64,000 nt of DNA, taken from NCBI GenBank assembly GCA_003049485.1, contig PYST01000020.1:124001-188000 (forward strand), in the 5' to 3' direction. Positions 42,735 through 55,596 of this stretch are shown piece after piece. A program made the translations under genes and the position numbers. The first letter of the stretch is position 1, and each line of letters begins with the position of its first letter. The notes beneath the pieces were generated by a model. The model was not told where the DNA came from, ran no database searches, and was given only the letters and a program-made list of their open reading frames with translations. This stretch comes from Ophioceras dolichostomum. Taxonomy: Eukaryota > Ascomycota > Sordariomycetes > Magnaporthales > Ophioceraceae.

Positions 42735-43853
42735 CTACCGCGGCTTCCAAGCCTCCTCGATCAACTCCTCAATAGTCTTCGGCGGCGCCGTCTTCCCCTC
42801 AAACCTTCTCACAAGATCCAGATGCTCTCCCTTGTCCCCCTTCAGAAACTTATCCACATCATACCCGCCCAGCGCGACAGACGCCTCCAGATCTGCCACG
42901 ATGCCCCTGATGCCCTGCGGAAACCTGTCCGCGTACTTCCTCGCAATCCCCACGTTAACAGGCAAGTCGACGATGCCCTCGTCGTGCCTCAGCAGCTTCT
43001 CTACAGACTGATATTGCACGTCAAACTTCCTCCCCATGACCCTCTCGTGCACGGCCACCAGCTCGTTCATGCTCGGCGTGCTCGCTATGACCGTCATCCT
43101 GTGCGAAGCCGGCCAGGATCCGGCCTCCATCCCCAGCGCCAGTGCGAGGTAGCGCGCGAAGTCGACCGTGGTCGTCATGCTCATCCGTCCCTCGCCGTCG
43201 CCGGGGAGCACCGCCACCCCGGCTTCCGGGTCGACGCAGAAGACGAGCGGACGCAAGGAGGAGGGCACGCGAGGCAGGCCGAAGTAGTCCATGAACATGC
43301 CTGGGTACACGTACGCGTATTCCAGCGTGGTGGTCTTGTCCTCCAGCTCGCGACGCGCGCGCTGGTGGAATCGCTTCTCCGGGTAGGGTAGCGTGTCGTC
43401 CCCGGCGTCGTACTCGACGTTGAACTCGGAGGGCACGAAGCGCTTGACGGAGATGCAGGCGTCGGAGGCGCGGATGAGGCGGAGCTGAGCGGTGCAGGAG
43501 GAGTCCGAGTCCATGGGCAGGGCGCATATCACGGTGTTGATGCTGTTGGATGCGAGGAGCTCGGTCAGAGACGCCTCGGAGGAGTAGTCCGTGGTGAGGA
43601 TGTGGTTGTAGGCCTTCCCCGTCACGGGGGAGATGCTTCCTGGGCCCGCGTGCTGCTGGTGCGAGTGTCGTTAGCAGCCTGGTTTGCCTTAGAGGTAGAA
43701 ACGATTTTTTACACTGATGGGAAGATGCTAACGTAGGTAGGTATTTACCGTTCGCGAAGTGATGTACACCTCGTGCTTGCCGCTCTCGAAGAGGGCGTCG
43801 ACGATGGGACGGCCCAGGTCGCCTAGGCCACCAGCAACCAGGACCTTGGTCAT
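42735..43853 (-). CDS. NmrA-like NAD(P)-dependent reductase (SwnN/SwnR-like)
   Basis: Two exons, 43853-43749 and 43655-42735, joined in frame by a 93-bp intron, give 341 residues. The N-terminus VLVAGGLGDLGRPIV is a Rossmann GxxGxxG dinucleotide site (residues 8-14), without the YxxxK pair of classical SDRs. KRFVPSEFNVEY is the hallmark of the NmrA/isoflavone-reductase group, and the PG-M-F-M-D-Y segment lines the substrate site. In swainsonine clusters SwnN and SwnR are reductases of this kind acting on imine intermediates. I cannot tell which this one is. It starts away from the hybrid synthase, with 1.5 kb between starts. Confidence 0.8.
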
Positions 43854-45382
43854 GGTGTGAGATGCTGAGGTCGGAGGGGGCTGGCCGTGAGATGCGGCTG
43901 GATTCGGCGATGTGCCTTGCACGCAAGCGTGAAGCTCGGGGGGAATAGGGAGCGAAGCACGAAATTTGCCACAATTCAGGGAGGTGAGGGATGAGGGACG
44001 GCGGAGGTTGAGGAGACGCGGGCGACGTGCTTGCGAACTCGTGAACGCGTCGAGACCGATGTCGGAGGCAAATCCTCAAAGCCCACACGTGTGGCGTACT
44101 TGTAGCAATATTGCCCATTGCACGGACTATAGTCGAGATATCTCAAACAATCTACGTCGTGTAATCCATCCCGAACAAGCGCCTATCACCTGGACGTTGG
44201 CTGCGCTTTGACGTGGATCCCAAGCACATGCAGTGAATTACCGCAAACCAGGCACGGTTGAATGGTACTATTTCCGCCAGCGTTCAACCAACCCCGCATC
44301 GCGTTTTATTGTCAGTTAGGAGTATCGTCGATATCCCATCTGTCGTATAATCCTCCCCGCATTTGACGGTCTCGGACTTTCTGCAAAGCCCCTGACATCT
44401 CTTTGACTACCTATTCTCCACTTCCACTCGCTCACTATTACTGCTCCTTCCATGGCTCGGCCCTATACTACTGTTAGTTAGTCTATCCGCAACAACCATG
44501 GTTACCTCTCGGGTGGAGAATAAGCCAGCGGATGGACGGAACGACGGACGGGTCGCCTCGCTGACATGAGTCTCCACAACTGTCTAGGTCAAGCAAGGAA
44601 GGATTCAGTACTAGTGTTTGTCAGACACCAAACCAAAGTAACACTAGCGTCTATCCTTGGAACCCCGACTTGCCTGCCTGCGCGTCTAGTCACGTAATAA
44701 CATTGCCGAGGGCAGAATATCACCGTTTCAGGGCACAACTAAGTAATTATGCCGTTTCCCGAGGCTTCACCGAGGTTGGAACTCTCCGAACATCTGATGT
44801 GGCCTTATTCGCCCCCCTTGCCCTTCTTGACCCCTGAGAGGCTCGGCGGTGAGGATGACGATGCTATAGTGTCATCGGCATGTGATGGCTGGGCGTAAGT
44901 ACCAGTACAAAGTCAAGTTCAGGTGCCAAGCATGATGTACCGGTACATGTTGAAGCCGTGGGTCCGGAAGTGACTAGGTTTTCTAGAGGAGGGTCAGGGC
45001 CAGGAGGCAGGGGATGCAAGAGGGAGACATGGATCAAGCGGAGGAGGAGGCGAACGGTATCAAGTCCGTGTCGATGCCGGCATGTCAGGTGACTCGGGAC
45101 GCCGACTGTCCCCCGTCACGGCCAGTGAAGCATTTGGCGGCATGCCTGGGTACGCCGGCAGGGAGCTGCGGGCCAGAAGAGAGCCGGGCAGAGCAGTGGT
45201 ATAGACTCTAGAGCCTCTCATCGCCATCAGAGGAAAAGACGAGAATGACAGTCGGTTCTTCTTGAATCCTTACTGGTATTTCGCTCACAACATAGGCTTG
45301 CGGACTGTCGGCACTAGTCAACCACCTACATTTGGTTTATCCTTGCTTCCTAGTCACAGTATTGTTGGTCTCTGCAACAAGG
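43854..45382. promoter_or_regulatory. shared upstream region of the reductase and hybrid synthase
   Basis: 1.5 kb between divergent starts with no gene. It includes ACCGGTACATG-type words (about 44938-44950) and a GA/GG-rich stretch (about 44985-45055). No regulator site can be named with confidence. Confidence 0.35.
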
Positions 45383-48368
45383 ATGCCTCCCATCGCGCTA
45401 TATAGTACCCTGAACGGAGGAGTTGCCGGCTGCAAGCAAACGGTGAACGGCAGCCACCAGCAGCAGCCAACGGTCATCAACACAGAGGACATCGGCCCCA
45501 ATGGCATACACAACACCACAAGCACAAGTGGCTCCTCGAGGCAGATCTTCCTCCCCGAGCTGCTCGAGCCAATCTACAACGCCCACGCTGCAAAACTCGC
45601 CGTAATCTGCGACTCCGGCGACGGTGACGGTGACGGCGACGGCGGCAGTGAAGGCGGCGACGACACAACAACCGTCCGCACCCTCACGTATGTGCAGCTC
45701 TCCTCCCTGACCGCCAAGCTTTCTCGGGCCTTCGCACAGCGCGAGATCGGACACGGCGATATCGTGGGCGTGGCCCTGGAGCGCAGTGTTGAGCTGGTAG
45801 CCGTCATGCTGGCCGTGCTGGGCACTGGGGCAGCATACCTGCCGCTGGAGCCAAGCCTGCCCGCGTCGCGGGTGAAGCAGATGTTTGAGACTGCCAGGCC
45901 GAAGATGGTCGTCATCTCTGGAGAGACGAAGCCGGTGGCGTTTCGGGATGGTGGCGGTCTGGAGGAGGTGGTGTGTTTGAGTGTCGACCAGGCCCTAGAG
46001 TTCGATGTCAATGATGGTGGTGGTGCCAGGAACGGAGGAACCAACGGAGGCAGCAACAGTGATGCTGCAAAGGTGGCAGGAGGAGGAGCAGCGAAGAGAC
46101 CTATCCAGGGCAGCGACCTCGCCTATGTTATGTACACGTCCGGCTCGACCGGCGTGCCGAAGGGCTGCGAGGTGACGCACGCCGGGCTGTGCAACCTGCT
46201 GCACTCGATGCGCGACGTCATGCCGGGGTGCAAAGAAGCGGACGTCCTGCTCGCCATCACGACGGTGTCGTTCGACATGGCGGTCGTGGACTGGTTCCTG
46301 CCTTTGTTCTGCGGAGCCACCATCGTCATCGCGCAGACGCGGCACCTGAAGGACATGCCTGCACTCTCGGACCTCATGGAGAGGCACAAGGTCACCATGA
46401 TGCAGGGAACGCCGTCGATCTGGCAGATGCTGCTGGACTCGGGCTGGGGGGACGACGGGAGTGGCAAATGGCGACATCTGGGGAAGATCATGTGCGCGGG
46501 AGAGCCGCTCCCGATAAGCCTAGCCGAGAGATTGCTCGACTGCGGCGGCGAGGTGTGGAACATGTACGGCGCGACCGAGTGCAGCGTGTACTCGAGCATG
46601 TGGCGCATGGAGCGCGGGGCGGACGCGGTGTTGTGCGGTGGACCAGTCGCGAACACCCATCTATACATCCTGGACGAAGAGAGGAAGCCTGTGCCGACCG
46701 GGGAGGCTGGCGAGCTGTGGATCGGCGGTGTCGGCGTCGGGAGGGGGTATCGGAACAATATTGCCCTCAGCAGCGAGCGGTTTCTGCCTGACCCGTTCCA
46801 TTCCGGGGAGGGGTGCCAGATGTACCGCACAGGCGACGTGGGCCGCTTGCTAGCAGACAGGAAGGAGATTGAGGGACCGACTCTGCGGCTACTTGGCCGG
46901 GTGGACAATCAGGTTAAGATCCATGGACACCGGATCGAGACGGGTGATGTCGAAGCTGCTCTTGCGTCGCACGAGAGAGTTTCGGCTGCGGTGGTCGTTG
47001 GAAGGGGTGATCGGCTGGTGGCATATTGCGTGTGCAAGGCACCAATAAGAACCCACCAGACAAACGGTCACGGCGGCCGAGCCAAAGGCAACCATACAGT
47101 AGTAGATACTGATGGTGTGGACTTGGGCCACCTCCTTCGTCCCTGGCTAGCCGACCGACTGCCAGCCTACATGGTGCCCGCATTCTTCGTTGAACTAGGC
47201 GCCTTCCCCATGTCGCTAGCCGGCAAGATCGACCGCAAAGCGCTCCCCGACCCGGTCGAGACACTTCATGTGCCGGGTACCAAGGCAGACACACCCCTAT
47301 CCGCGACGGAGCTGGAGGGCCAAATCCTGCTGATCTGGTCCAAGGTGCTCGGCCACGACCGTGTCAGGATCGGCGACAACTTCTTCGAGATTGGAGGCGA
47401 CTCGCTGCGCGTCGTGCGCGTGCAGAAAGAACTCGAGAAGCTGCTTGGCCGGCGCGTCCCCGCCGCGAAGCTGTTCGAACACTACACCCTTCGCGCACTA
47501 GCGGTGTATCTGGCAGGCGGTACGGGCATCAAGCACAACAACGTTCCTCTGCCGAAAAGCCAACCCGCCTCGCAGCCCCAACCACCTGCAGATCGTGGAC
47601 GTCATCAACAATACGAAGACATCGCCGTCATCTCCATGGCCTGTCGCCTCCCCGGCAACGTGGCCACCCCTGAAGCCTTCTGGCACCTCCTCGAAACCGG
47701 CGGCGACGCCATCGCCGACGTGCCGCCCGACCGATGGGCACATCTCGAGTCCGTCCTTACAAAGTCCGGCGACGAGCTAGACTTCCCCCATCGAGGAGGT
47801 TTCCTCTCACACGACATCAACGCCTTCGACGCCTCCTTCTTCGGCATCTCTCCCCGAGAGGCGCGCTGCCTCGACCCGTCGCAGTACCTGCTCCTCGAGG
47901 CCTGTTTCGAATCTTTCGAGCGCGCCGGCTTCACAATGGAGACGCTGCGAGGCAGCCAGACGGGTGTGTTCGTGGGCGCCATCAGCATCGCCGCCCACGC
48001 GGGCCTCAACCCAGACGCCATCTCTCCTTCTCCAGGAGACCTAGTCGACGGGCTGGACGGGTACACGGTGACGGGCTCCGCAGGCGCGACGCTCAGCGGC
48101 CGCGTCGCCTACACCCTGGGCCTGCTGGGCCCAACCATGACCATCGACGCGGCATGCGCCTCCAGCCTGGTGACGACACACCTGGCCTGCAACGCGCTGC
48201 GAAACGGGGAGTGCGACATGGCCGTCTCGGCCGGGGTGCACCTGATGCTCAACCCCGGCCTGCACGTCGAGTTCTCCCGGCTGCAGGGCATGTCGGCGGA
48301 CGGGCGGTGTCGGTCGTTCGACGCGGGCGCAGACGGGACGGGGTGGAGCGAGGGCGCGGCCGTGGTGT

Positions 48369-48400
<32 letters not shown>

Positions 48401-51400
48401 AGCGACGACGTCAAGGCGGTAATCCGCGGCTCTGCGGTGAACCACGGCGGGAGGGCGGCGAGCATCACGACTCCCAGCGGCCCCGCGCAGGCGAGGCTGA
48501 TCGGGTCGGCTTTGAAGGCTGCGGGATTGAGGCCTGAGGATGTGGATTACCTGGAGGCGCACGGCACGGCGACGAAGCTGGGCGATCCGATCGAGGCTAC
48601 GGCGCTGGCGGAGGTGTTTGGGCCGGGCAGGAGGAGTGGAGGAGATCCTGACCGGGAGCCGCTGCTCATTGGCGCCGCGAAGAGCAATATCGGGCATACG
48701 CAAGCGGCGAGCGGACTTGTGGGCTTGCTAAAGGTGGTGCTGGCCTTGGAAAATGGCGTGTTGCCGCAGACGCTACATATCAAGGAGCCGATGCCGGCGG
48801 TGGACTGGTTGGGGGCCAACATGGCGCCCGTGTTGAAGAACCAGCAGTGGCCAGCGAAGGAGGGAAGAGTGAGGACGGCGGGAGTAAGTGCGTTTGGCAT
48901 TGGCGGGACAAACGCGCATGTCATTGTGCAGGGACCGCCGTACCAAGCGCGAAATGGGAAGGCAAGAGGGCTAGGCGCGATGAAGTTGCTGTTGCCCCGC
49001 GTATTTCCGTTTCCACTTTCAGGGGACACGAAAGTCGCGTTGCGGGGGCAGGCGGCGAACTTGCATCGCCACATCAATACCACTCTCAACGCGGATGACC
49101 AGGAGGGATTAGCGGACGTGGCATATTCTCTTGCAACCAGCCGCTCTCATTTCCGCACGCGAGTGGTTCTGCATGCCAGCACCAAAAACGATCTGCTGTC
49201 AGAGCTCAGCTCAATCGCCAACCCACAGTCTTTCGAATCACTCGCATCGTCATCGCTACCTTCACTACCTGCCACCCAGGATGAGACAACTGAGGCGCCC
49301 AAGCTGGCGATGCTCTTCGCCGGCCAAGGCACCCAGTGGCTCGGCATGGGCCGCGACCTTTGCACCACGTTCCCGCTCTTCAACACGACCATCCACGAGA
49401 TCGCCGCCCTCTTTGACGCCGAGCTTCGACTCCAAGGCCCCTTGAGGCTTCTGGACGTCATGTGGCCTTCTTCTGCCCACAACACCGAGGCGGCCGCGTT
49501 GTTGAATCGCACAGACTACTCTCAGCCCGCGTTATTCGCGTTGGAAGTGTCGCTGTTCCGGCTCTGGCAGAGTTGGGGTGTCACGCCTGAGGCCGTGCTC
49601 GGCCACAGCCTGGGCGAGATCGCTGCCGCGCATGTTGCTGGTGTGATGGATCTCGTGGATGCCTGTCGGCTCGTCGCTGCACGCGGAAGACTGATGCAGG
49701 GCCGCTCTGACGAGAATCTCAGCATGGCGGGCATAGAGGCAAGTCCCGTCGAGGTGGAGGGTGTAGTTACCGCACTGAGCGCAGATGTAGACATCGCTGC
49801 ATACAACACACCTCGGCAAACTGTGATATCGGGGGCCGCGGACGTAGTGCAAGCGGTACGAAGCCACTTCACGGCGCAAGGAAGAAAAACAAAGGTCATC
49901 ACCACAAGACATGCCTTCCACTCGCGGCATATGGGAGGGATGCTAAACGAGTTTCGCGCCGTGGCTGAGAAGCTCCGGTACACGCCGGCGAAGATGCCGG
50001 TCATCAGCAGCGCCGAGGGCAGACTAGCCGAACCAGGCGAGATGGAAAATGCGGAGTACTGGGTGAGGCAGGTGCGCAAGGGCGTGCGCTTCAGCGACGG
50101 CATGAGGACCCTGGCGCGGGAGCAGGGTGCCAATGTCTTTGTCGAGCTGGGTCCAGACGCGGTGCTCTGCGGCATGGGGGCTGTGTGTCTTGCTGCCGCT
50201 GCCGCCGATGACGACATGCAACAGCTCAATGGCCAGCAGCAGAAGCAAAGCGGGCAGGTCGCGTGGCTACCCTCGCTTGGCGGCAGCAAGAAGAATGGCG
50301 TTGAAGCCCTTCAGAGAAGTCTAGGCCAGATGCATGCGCGGCATGCGGCTGTCATTGACTGGCGCGAGTACTTCAGCGGCTTCGGCTGTCGACGTGTCCA
50401 ACTGCCGACATACGCCTTCCAGCGCGAATTCCACCTACGCGAGAGTGCCAACGGCTCCCAAGACACCAAAGCCCAAAGCACCAGAAATCAGTTCGAGGTT
50501 ATATGGCAGCCAGCCAGCCCAGTCGCCCCTCATACTCCTACGCTCATCGATAACACGTGGGGCTTAGGGCTTCCATCCAACACCTCCGACTGGGCAACGC
50601 GCATTACCACGACGCTCTCACAAGCCGGTATCAAGCTCCTCCAGGTCTCGGAGCTCGCCGACGCTGCGAATCTCGACGGGTTCTTATGCCTATGGGATAC
50701 GGATGATACAGACCCCCCACTATCGCAGTCCCGAACCCAGCGTTTGATGGCCGCAGCGCTGTCGCAACTTCAAGCCGCAGCACAGATGCAGTTCAAGGGT
50801 CCTCTTGTGTGGGTCACTCACCATGCAGTCGGCACGGGTGACGAGTCGGACGACCGCAACCTGAGCCTCGGCCCATCATCACTTCTCTGGGGCTTGATGC
50901 GCACAGCCCGAAGCGAGCATCCGGAGCTGCGCCTACGCCTGGTCGATCTCGGCGAGGAAACAGACGAAGCCAGCATCATCCCGCGGGCTATGCTGATGCC
51001 GGAGCCTGAATGTGCAGTGCGCGGACGAGGAGACCGGCTGCTCGTCCCGCGACTGCAGCGCATCAAGCCAGCTCCGGCGAGGGAGGCAAATCTTCCACTG
51101 ATACGCGAAGACGGCGCAGTACTGATAACAGGCGGGCTTGGCGATCTCGGCTCTCGTGTGGCCCGCTGGCTGGTTACACATCACAATGTCCGCGACTTGG
51201 TCCTCACGTCACGACACGGCCCTGCCAGCCCCGGCGCAGATGCCCTAGTAGCTGAACTATCTGCGCTCGGCGCACGTGTCACGGTCGTGACAGTCGATGT
51301 AGCCGATGCCAACAGTGTGCGCTCAATGATGGCCGCTTTCACCAACGCCACCAGTACCACGAAGCCAGGTTCAATAGGCGTAGCCCGGTCCCTCCGCGGC

Positions 51401-53653
51401 GTCGTCCACGCAGCGGGCGTATTGGACTCAGGCGTGCTATCCACCATGACCCCCGCGCGGTGCGAGACCACCCTAGCTCCCAAGGCGTACGGGGCGTGGA
51501 ACCTCCATGAAGCAACGAAGGGACTCGACCTCGACTTCTTCGTCATGTTCAGCTCCATCTCGGGCGTCATGGGCATGCCCGGGCTGGCGAACTACGCCGC
51601 GTCCAACACCTTCCTCGACGCGCTAGCTCACATGAGAAGAGCGCAGGGCCTACCAGCAACTAGCGTGGCGTACGGAACGTGGAAAGGGGATGGGATGGGG
51701 AGCAGGTTGGGCAAGGCGACGGAAGCGCACCTCGCACAGTACGGACTCGATCCCTTGGAGCCGGACGAGGGGTTGAGACTGCTCGAGCGGGCAGTCGTCA
51801 GCGGCCGCGCATTGACGATGGCAGCTGTGCTGGATTTGCGGCGGTTGAGAGGGTATCTCAGGGAGCACCAGGGAGGACAACGGGGCGACGAGAGCGGGAT
51901 CCCGCCTTTCCTACGTTCGCTTCTCAGCAGCGCCCCTATTATCAGCACGGCATCTCCGCAGCGAACGACACAAGCCTCCTCGTATCAGTCGGAGGTGCAG
52001 CCAAAATCCCTACGTGAGGTCCTCGCCGAAACACCCGACCAATCCCAGTACGCTGGCATCGTGCTCAATATGGTCCGCACCGTCGTGGCCAGAGCGCTGG
52101 GACACTCCCATGCGTTGGCCGTGGAAGTCGACCGCCCACTCAAGGAGATCGGGATCGACTCACTCACCGCCGTGCAGATGCGCAATCACCTTGCCACCCT
52201 GACGGGCCTGACGCTGTCCGTCAACATTGTGTTCATGCACCCGAACTTGAGGGCTCTGAGCAAAGCTTTGCTAGCGCAGCTGGATGCGGAGATCGCCGAT
52301 GATGGCGATGTTGGTGGTGCCAGCACAACTGCTAATGGCTCAACGACGCCGACCTTGACGACGGTAAAATTGGACATAGCAGCAATTCGCAACGGCGTTT
52401 TAGACAAGAGCATCACCTTCACCCGGGACCCAAGCCGCGACACCACTTTACATCGTCCGAAGGCCGTCTTCCTCACCGGCGCAACCGGCTTCGTCGGCGC
52501 CTTCATCCTCGCCCGCCTCCTCCAAACTTCTACCTCCGTACACTGCCTCGTCCGCGGTCCATCCGTCTCCACCGCCCGCGACCGCCTCATAGAAACCCTC
52601 AAATCCTACTCCCTCTGGCAACCTGCCTTCTCCTCCTCCCTCATCCACCCCCACGTCGGCGACATCTCCCTCCCGCTCCTCGGCCTCTCCCCCTCAGTGT
52701 TCTCCACCCTCTCCGAATCAGTCGACTCGATCTGCCACTGCGCAGGCCTCGTCGACTGGCTGCGACCCCTGGAGCACTACGTCGGTCCCAACATCGTTTC
52801 CTGTCATGAGATACTCCGCCTCGCGTCTTCATCTGCCGGGAAGGCAAACACAAGAGCGAAAGACGTGCATCTCATCTCGACCATCTCCACGTTGCCGCTG
52901 CACATGGGCCTAGGGCTCAGAGAAGAAGAAGACATGGAGTACGGATACGGCACGAGCAAGTACGTCGCCGAAAGGCTCGTCGCGGCGGCGAGGTGGCGAG
53001 GTGCTAGGGCGGCGGTGTACAGGCTGCCGTTCGTGACGGCGAGCGGGGAGAATGGGAGCTTCAGGAGGGATAAGGGCGACTTTTTGCATAATTTGATCAC
53101 GGGCGGGCTGGAGCTCGGAGGTGGTGGCGAGAATAGAGGAGGAGTGTTCCCGGTGATTGAGGGGGCGGATATGGCGGCTGTGTTGCCGGCGGATTATTTG
53201 GCGAGGACGATTGTTAATGTGATGATGAGGATGATGGTGGGGGAAGGTGAGAGTGAGAGTTCTGTTGGGGAGTGGGAGAGGGATTTTGACTTTTTGGGGG
53301 AGGGTGCGCCCAGTTGTGGGGAGTTCTTTGAGATGGTGGGCGCTGCTGCTACCGGTAGTGGTGGTGGCGCTATTGCTGCTGCTGGGGAAGAGGGGGAGGC
53401 GGCGAAGACGAAGATGTTGCCGTTTGGGGAGTGGAAGGAGAAGGCCCTTGAGCATGCGGCGGCGAACCCGGAAAGTGCGCTGGCGAGAATCGCGGCGGTT
53501 TTGGATGGCTACACGGACGAGAACGCGGCGAGCATGTTCAAGGGCCTACCTGTGGGCGAACATGTCTTTGGTGGACAGGGAAGATTCCCGGCGCCGGTGC
53601 TTGACCGGGCGTTTGTCGACGGGTATTTGGCGCGTATTCGAAGTCAACGGTGA
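45383..53653 (+). CDS. swnK: SwnK-like NRPS-PKS hybrid, A-T-KS-AT-KR-ACP-R
   Basis: An intronless frame of 2756 residues from ATG 45383 (the frame is open 17 codons upstream without an ATG). Domains in order: adenylation (TSGSTGVPKG at about 250-259; A10 Lys615 in AGKIDRKAL), carrier (Ser674 in IGGDSL), and ketosynthase (Cys925 in DAACASS, His1060 in EAHGT, His1105 in SNIGH). Then acyltransferase (Ser1409 in GHSLG, then HAFHSRHM), ketoreductase (GGLGDLG at 1917, Tyr2071 in NYAAS), a second carrier (Ser2260 in GIDSL) and a terminal thioester reductase (GATGFVG near 2367, Tyr2522 and Lys2526 in Y-G-T-S-K). No DH, ER or methyltransferase is visible. This order equals that of SwnK, which starts with pipecolate, adds one malonate, reduces and releases an aldehyde or alcohol for swainsonine. 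All catalytic residues looked for are present. Together with the dioxygenase, NmrA-like and aminotransferase genes this identification is strong, but the substrate is inferred. Confidence 0.85.
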
Positions 53654-53728
53654 GCGTTTGGTGTATGTGTCGCGAGCAGGCTGGATTCAGGGGCAACGAT
53701 AATGCACAAAGACAGAGCCAAAACCCAT

Positions 53729-54997
53729 TTATTTCTCCACGGCGACATTTGATAGTGGCACAACTTCAACAACCGTACCAGTGATGTTCTCAAAAAGAGG
53801 TATCTCCTGGTAGCTGTAAGAGCCACTGGCGTCGTCATCATCCGAGAGCATCGCGTCCGTGTCCGCCACAAGCCAGACGGCCAGTGCAGTGAGGACAGGC
53901 AAGCACTCCAGGACGTAAAAGAACACCTCGCTGTGTGCCAAGCGCAGCAAGTAGCCGGTAAAGAAGGCAGAAAGCTCGACAAGACGATAAGCAATCCTCG
54001 CGAAGATCGCTGCTAGACTGAACAGCAACGCGAGAGGCATTGAGCACCACTGCCATCTTGTGATCTTCGCCCCTTCTTCATGGCTTGGTCGAGGAGGAGT
54101 CGACTTCCGATGCCACAGGCGGGCTACTGTCAGAACAAATATGTACATGACCAAGACTTCTTGAAAGCCTATGCCAATCAGGTAGAGTAATAGACCCGTC
54201 ATCGCCGTGTCAGTGGGCTGCCCTCCAGTCGAATGATGGCGCTTGGGAGCGATGAGCACGCTGGCGATGAGCTGTTCGGCTGCCAGGAGTGGAATGATGA
54301 CGAGAAAGGCTCTGGAGAGAGGGACTCTGGTGAAGCCACACGGCTTCTTCTCCCCCTCCTCATCAGGGAACGATCCGCCATTTAAACTGGCAAATACGTA
54401 ACAGTCAAGTGCAAAGATTACTGTGGACGTTGTGGGAGAATCATCAGTTTCCGATGCTGCTGGTCCATTTGCCGAAAAGGGGGACGTTGTGAAGCGTGGC
54501 TGCATTGATAGTGAAGACTTACATATCGGGCACATCAACACCAACGTATCAGAGAAAGCTACGAGCTCGGGCGTCTGCTGGTATCTTGTCCCCACTGCTC
54601 TCGCAACATAGGCCGCCAAAAGACACGCCGAGATTGACGTGCCGAAGAACGAGAGCAGAAACAAAGTGGTGTACCACCAAGGCGATGATGGTGGTGATGG
54701 CGGGTCTCGTTGTACCTGAAGGCGGCGACGGCGACATGCCACGCGGAGTACCGCGAACAGATAGCCCACTAAAATTGACGCGGCGACGCCGGAAAAGATC
54801 AAGGCCGCCATGAAGGAAGGGTAGTACGGCCGGGAGAGATACCCGCAGGTGCCCGGCGGCACCCACCCGTTGGCATCGGGCGTGACTGTGGTTGTGGGAC
54901 ACGACAGCGGTGATGGTGATTGTGACGATGACGATGATGCCGAGCCGTCCCGGGGCAGGGAGGGCAATATTGGAGGAGGAGCTACCAGTGAAAGCAT
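53729..54997 (-). CDS. RTA1-like seven-helix membrane protein
   Basis: Reading from ATG 54997 (MLSLVAPPPILPSL), with one likely intron (54522-54421, GTAAGT...ACAG, 102 bp and so in frame), gives 388 residues. The Ser/Pro-rich N-terminus is followed by CGYLSRPYYPSF and about seven hydrophobic helices. The segment A-R-I-A-Y-R-L-V-E-L...E-V-F-F-Y-V-L-E matches the R-x-x-Y-R-x-x-E...E-x-x-Y-x-x-D pattern of RTA1-like fungal membrane proteins, some of which confer resistance to lipid-like compounds. It is convergent with the hybrid synthase, 75 bp from its stop, and starts 0.6 kb from the UstYa-like gene. A role in export or self-resistance is possible for either pathway, but is a guess. The assignment to RTA1 rather than a related seven-helix family is moderate. 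Confidence 0.6.
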   Translation of the reverse strand: MLSLVAPPPILPSLPRDGSASSSSSQSPSPLSCPTTTVTPDANGWVPPGTCGYLSRPYYPSFMAALIFSGVAASILVGYLFAVLRVACRRRRLQVQRDPPSPPSSPWWYTTLFLLSFFGTSISACLLAAYVARAVGTRYQQTPELVAFSDTLVLMCPICKSSLSMQPRFTTSPFSANGPAASETDDSPTTSTVIFALDCYVFASLNGGSFPDEEGEKKPCGFTRVPLSRAFLVIIPLLAAEQLIASVLIAPKRHHSTGGQPTDTAMTGLLLYLIGIGFQEVLVMYIFVLTVARLWHRKSTPPRPSHEEGAKITRWQWCSMPLALLFSLAAIFARIAYRLVELSAFFTGYLLRLAHSEVFFYVLECLPVLTALAVWLVADTDAMLSDDDDASGSYSYQEIPLFENITGTVVEVVPLSNVAVEK

Positions 54998-55596
54998 GGG
55001 GGATTTCCTGGTGAGGGCAATGGGCAATGGGCAGATGACGCCATGCAAGTCCCTCGTCCTGACTTTTTTTGAGCTGCGTGCGTGCGTTCTGCCTTGGGAT
55101 GAAGAAGGGTTGGGATGGACGGGACGTTGGGGGAGGCAGGAAAGAGAGGGCGATAGCCAGGACTGATGATCAGGGAAAGGAAACGAGCAGTCCTACGAGC
55201 GCCGCAGTTCTGCCGCCATAAAAACCCTCTGGTACCTCTGCAGGGATTCAAATCCTTCGGCAGAGTGCGGGGGGCGTAGGCTCGAAGAGAGGAAGAGGGA
55301 AAGGAAAAGCGATCGGGGCGGTAGATTCTCGGGCGCTAGCTGTAGTTCACATCCCTGACCTGACTGGCATCATCTAAGCTTATCTGTACAACCCACCAAG
55401 CCAAGTCCTCGTGGACCTATTCCCTCCCGGTGCTAGACCACCTGCCTACTCCCCACAGCGAGCGGGTGGGGTTCTTGGACCGCGGTATAACCCTCCTAAT
55501 ACGCACAATGTCAACGTCAGCAGCAAGACGAAGCCTTCTTTGGTCCATAGCAGCCTTAGGTAGACAGGAGAGAAGGGGGGAAAGAATGTTAGACCA
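54998..55596. other. promoter side of the RTA1-like gene, 3' flank of the UstYa-like gene
   Basis: A 0.6-kb spacer without a supported gene. Confidence 0.35.

Noticed and set aside
43021..44118. 365-codon minus-strand frame over the NmrA-like gene
   Set aside because: A shifted frame of the same strand, Arg/His-rich; the spliced frame carries the Rossmann motif.
45332..45382. Upstream extension of the hybrid synthase
   Set aside because: The frame is open but has no ATG before 45383; the extension would begin with TTG.
46123..46908. 261-codon minus-strand frame inside the hybrid synthase
   Set aside because: Antisense of the adenylation domain with no signal or domain of its own.
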